Source: Halovenus halobia (lineage in GTDB: Archaea; Halobacteriota; Halobacteria; Halobacteriales; Haloarculaceae). From it: a stretch of DNA of 64,000 nt. The stretch is from NCBI RefSeq assembly GCF_051414135.1, contig NZ_JBLKOA010000001.1:620001-684000 (forward strand), given 5' to 3'. Below are positions 61,542 to 64,000 of the stretch, in pieces (the stretch's first letter is position 1; every line of letters begins with the position of its first letter). Under the pieces are notes generated by a model. That model ran no database searches and was not told the DNA's origin. It saw only the letters and a list, made by a program, of their open reading frames with translations. The translations under genes and the position numbers were made by a program.

Positions 61542-61835
61542 TGTCTGAGAGTTATTCGAGCCGGTTGGTGGGTCGTTGTTGTTCGTAGTTGCTGGGCCAG
61601 TTCGAGTATCAAATCTGTGCGATACACGGTAACAGTTATTCCCTCCCCCTGACGGATACACGTTGATTGGTGACACACTGCAGTGCTATTGCGGGGTAGT
61701 AACATCTCCGTGCGCGTAGCCTGCTAACCACTCACATTTGCACCCAGACCGGCGTCAACTGCTCATCGTTCCCTGCCAGCGATGACTATTAACCGCTTGT
61801 CGAAGGGAGAGACACCTGACGAACAACCGTAGAAA

Positions 61836-62075
61836 CTACTCATCGTCGGGTGGGCGGGCAACCGAACCAGCGAGTTTGCTGGCTACCATCGTCGGGAGGT
61901 CGCCAGGCGTCGTGACGAACTGGTCGACGAGCACCATCGCCACCGCCACGCTCAGAAGACTGGCGCCAATCACCAGATTCCCACGGACCAGCAGTTCGAT
62001 CCCGGCGAGTGCGAGTGGCGCTGCGAAGACGAACGTGGCCGCCGAGCCCAGCAGATCCAAGATTCCCCACGACAT
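61836..62075 (-). CDS. Small membrane protein (DUF7533-like)
   Basis: 79 residues, starting MSWGILDLLGSAATFVFAAPLALAG, with two helices, ATFVFAAPLALAGIELLV and LVIGASLLSVAVAMVLVDQ, then a soluble tail VTTPGDLPTMVASKLAGSVARPPDDE. ATG at 62075. Resembles a haloarchaeal small membrane protein family listed as DUF7533. The 294 bp between this gene and the frameshifted HTH gene (61542-61835) contain no gene I can support. Confidence 0.7.
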   Translation of the reverse strand: MSWGILDLLGSAATFVFAAPLALAGIELLVRGNLVIGASLLSVAVAMVLVDQFVTTPGDLPTMVASKLAGSVARPPDDE

Positions 62076-62205
62076 TACTGGGTCGTAGTCGCGGTGTGAA
62101 CAAAAGCCACGCGGTTGGCTCTGTTCTCGCAGTCAGGAAGTTCTGGCGGGCAGAAGACGGTTACTAGCTCACTAGCTAAGTACCCCACTACGCAATAGCG
62201 ACGGT

Positions 62206-62646
62206 ATATCGAGCGAGGCCACTCACCAACACACCCAGAACTCCCGCTACCGTGTCAGTGCAAAAGCCCTTCTGACGACAGATGAACGGATACTGATCGT
62301 CAACGAACGCCACGGCGATGGACAGTGGTTCTGGACGCTGCCCGGTGGCGGTGTTCGCCCCGATGAGACACCCCCAACGGCGCTGGTACGGGAACTCCGA
62401 GAAGAACTGCAGTGTTCGGCTCAGATCCGGTCACAGCTCAGAACACTGTGGTACGCACATGTGAGCGCCGGCCGGGCCGTCTCCAAGTGGCAACTCTTCC
62501 ACTGCCGCCTAACCGCTCCAGCCGTCCCAAATCTGTCCGCCAGTATTCTGGACGCTCGATGGGTGACCGTCGATGAACTTCCACCGAACACGCTGCTCCC
62601 CGCTCGACACCTCCTCGAAACGCTCTCCCTACCGACGCTTTCCTGA
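62206..62646 (+). pseudogene. Nudix hydrolase gene without a usual start codon
   Basis: The frame is open from 62176 (after an in-frame TAG at 62173) to TGA at 62646. It encodes RYRVSAKALLTTDERILIVNERHG, then the Nudix box GGGVRPDETPPTALVRELREEL and a complete C-terminal part, so the domain is whole. But there is no ATG, GTG or TTG before it: the first is GTG at 62461, inside the domain. An ATA at 62206-62208 is near where a start would be expected. Either the start was lost by mutation, or translation begins at a rare codon such as ATA or CTG. Listed as pseudogene for that reason. Confidence 0.55.
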
Positions 62647-62770
62647 GTAGTGGTCGCCTCCTAGTTGCCACGATAGTTGTGACTAATACGATACTACTGT
62701 ATCTGAACGATCACTGAGGGCTGCTGCTGGAGCTGTGCAGAGAATTGCCGCCGAACGCCGGCAAATCGAC

Positions 62771-63025
62771 TCAAATTCTCCCAATTTCGAGCACGACTGG
62801 CCGGTCCACGTCGTCGTTGATTCGCTCGAACTCCGAGCGCATGATAGCCGTGGCTTCTGGTTCACGGGTCCCGAAATGAAACAGTTCTGAGGAAATACCA
62901 GGGTTGCCAGGCGAGAGAAGCATATAACAGTCGGGGGTAGGTGTACGGTAGTTCTCGTCTGTGAGCATCGACAATAATTCTCGCGTGGCTTGCCGGTCGA
63001 GTTGCGAACGACACGAAACGTTCAC
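62771..63025 (-). CDS. Small unknown protein
   Basis: 84 residues from a GTG at 63025: MNVSCRSQLDRQATRELLSML, DCYMLLSPGNPGISSELFHFG, ending VVLEIGRI. The frame is also open upstream, across the 3' end of the ATPase gene, with sensible residues (FLRELLRTYPVNVSC), so the true start may lie earlier or the gene may be a remnant of something longer. Composition is less acidic than that of its neighbours. No family recognised. Confidence 0.4.
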   Translation of the reverse strand: MNVSCRSQLDRQATRELLSMLTDENYRTPTPDCYMLLSPGNPGISSELFHFGTREPEATAIMRSEFERINDDVDRPVVLEIGRI

Positions 63026-63062
63026 GGGATACGTTCGCAGTAGCTCTCGGAGAAATAACCTG

Positions 63063-64000
63063 TTATAAGTCTGTGAGAGCAGTCACAACGTCCGCTACCG
63101 AAAACAGATGCACGTCGTCTCGGGTCTGCGCGGTTTCTTCCAGTGCATCGGTGAATCCAGACCGACTAAACAGACAGTACTGTCGGGCTGCTTCCGACTC
63201 GTTCGGTGCTGTCCACTCAATACGTTCCATTCTGGTTTCGACATCGTCCAGGTGTCCCGGATGCATCGGACTCGCGGTGAACTTTGACTCACCACCGATG
63301 ATGCGCCCAGCGTGATCGAGCCCAACGACATCCAGTTCCCCCTCCGAGTCCCACCACCCACCAATCCGACTGAACGACGCCTCCGGGAACAGCACCGGGA
63401 GCGCGTCACGGCACACTCCCTCGAAGACGCGGCCAACGTAGGCCGGAAAGTCCGGGCGAATCTGCTCCGTGAACGGATCGTCAGCAGTGATGTGCTGCGG
63501 GTTCTTCCCGTAGAGGAACCGGAACCAGAACCGGAACAACGGTTCCTGAATCCGATATCGTTTCGGGCTCGACGTCTCCTCTGTAACCGGTTGGTCTTCT
63601 TCGATCACCCGGAGTTGTTTCAGTCGCTCAGCGTACCGCCACACCCCACGCGAGTCATCGAACCCAGCGTAGTCGGCGATCTCGCCCGTTTCGCGGTTTC
63701 CATCAGCGAGCGCCCGGAGAATACTCATGTATCGCTCCGGTTTCCGCACACTCTCAGTCTGAAGAATGGTCTCCGGCTCACCGTGCAGGCGGCCGTGCTG
63801 GCTGATAATATGCCGGTTTACGTTCGTCGCAAGCGACTCGTCCGGCGAAATGAGCTGGAGATAGAATGGTGTCCCGCCAAAGATACTCCAACTTTCGAGA
63901 ACCCCAATCGGGTCGTCCGTCGTGGCAGGGTAGTACGGGGCTGCATCACCGAGCGAGAGCGGTGCGAGATCCAATCGAACCGTGTCTCGGTTGTACAGCG
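63063..64000 (-). CDS. Archaeal AAA ATPase family protein (DUF234 C-terminus), 5' end outside window
   Basis: 312 codons visible, open to the right edge at 64000. The visible part lies after the P-loop NTPase core: LESWSIFGGTPFYLQLI and a winged helix (RETGEIADYAGFDDSRGVWRYAERLKQL) followed by YRIQEPLFRFWFRFLYGKN, then the DUF234 region GRVFEGVCRDALP, IGGWWDSEGELDVVGLD (a PD-(D/E)xK-like ELDVVGLD) and IGGESKFTASP. This is the common archaeal ATPase family of uncertain role. The Walker motifs would lie beyond the window. Last genes of the window are less acidic and flanked by broken genes, consistent with an accessory region. Confidence 0.85.
   Translation of the reverse strand, partial: LYNRDTVRLDLAPLSLGDAAPYYPATTDDPIGVLESWSIFGGTPFYLQLISPDESLATNVNRHIISQHGRLHGEPETILQTESVRKPERYMSILRALADGNRETGEIADYAGFDDSRGVWRYAERLKQLRVIEEDQPVTEETSSPKRYRIQEPLFRFWFRFLYGKNPQHITADDPFTEQIRPDFPAYVGRVFEGVCRDALPVLFPEASFSRIGGWWDSEGELDVVGLDHAGRIIGGESKFTASPMHPGHLDDVETRMERIEWTAPNESEAARQYCLFSRSGFTDALEETAQTRDDVHLFSVADVVTALTDL

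Noticed and set aside
61542..61835. Possible gene between the HTH pseudogene and the small membrane protein
   Set aside because: Only short frames without a good start and with mixed composition. Nothing supportable.

Overview
This window is chromosomal DNA from a halophilic archaeon (class Halobacteria). The evidence is consistent: GC-rich coding DNA with very acidic proteins, an archaeal type IV pilin, archaeal EF-1 beta next to a haloarchaeal small zinc-finger protein, SecF-SecD, MptD-type dihydroneopterin aldolase, an Azf-type glucose-6-phosphate dehydrogenase, Tat and lipobox leaders, and TATA-box promoters. I cannot fix the genus from sequence alone. Genes are dense, and start/stop overlaps and convergent 3' overlaps of a few bases are common.

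Layout. 1-6.3 kb: glucose-6-phosphate isomerase (cut by the left edge), an acidic conserved protein, an amidase, secF-secD and a small unknown gene. 6.4-14.5 kb: a zinc-ribbon protein, an NAD-kinase-like protein, 3-hydroxyacyl-CoA dehydrogenase, a membrane-anchored unknown, an Old Yellow Enzyme homologue, a glutaredoxin-like protein, a CDF metal transporter, and the methylmalonyl-CoA epimerase/mutase pair. 14.5-16.4 kb: a pilin, a GNAT acetyltransferase and a broken MFS transporter. 16.3-23.3 kb: a Ugp-type glycerol-3-phosphate ABC importer (ATPase, two permeases, lipoprotein), divergent from a glycerophosphodiester phosphodiesterase, then an endonuclease/exonuclease/phosphatase-family protein and a HAD phosphatase. 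This looks like a phosphodiester scavenging island. 23.3-32.4 kb: an unknown protein, a rhodanese-MBL persulfide-dioxygenase-like fusion, a membrane protein, dnaK-grpE without dnaJ, an HTH regulator, and an APC permease fused to UspA domains. 32.6-45 kb: a GpgS-like glycosyltransferase, a Nudix hydrolase, a coupled pair of unknown protein and FAD oxidoreductase, a Tat-exported CocE-type hydrolase, an SDR, a 2Fe-2S ferredoxin, mptD, azf, a poly-gamma-glutamate hydrolase-like protein, small membrane proteins and glutamine-dependent NAD synthetase. 45-49.8 kb: a dipeptide-type ABC transporter with divergent permeases and no binding protein.

49.76-50.4 kb is the most unusual stretch. A tRNA-Gly(CCC) gene sits in a gene-free array of palindromes. 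Their stems vary but most loops share TCACnnCGTTC (or its complement), and they are interleaved with extra copies of the tRNA's 3' and 5' ends. 50.4-61 kb: ammonia-type NAD synthetase, EF-1 beta with its zinc-finger neighbour, a second hydroxyacyl-CoA dehydrogenase, a membrane protein, an R2lox-type diiron protein, an HTH regulator, glutamate synthase behind a palindrome-rich promoter, and an epimerase. 61-64 kb is a decaying region: a frameshifted HTH gene, a small membrane protein, a Nudix gene with no usual start codon, a small unknown gene, and the C-terminal part of an archaeal AAA ATPase running off the right edge.
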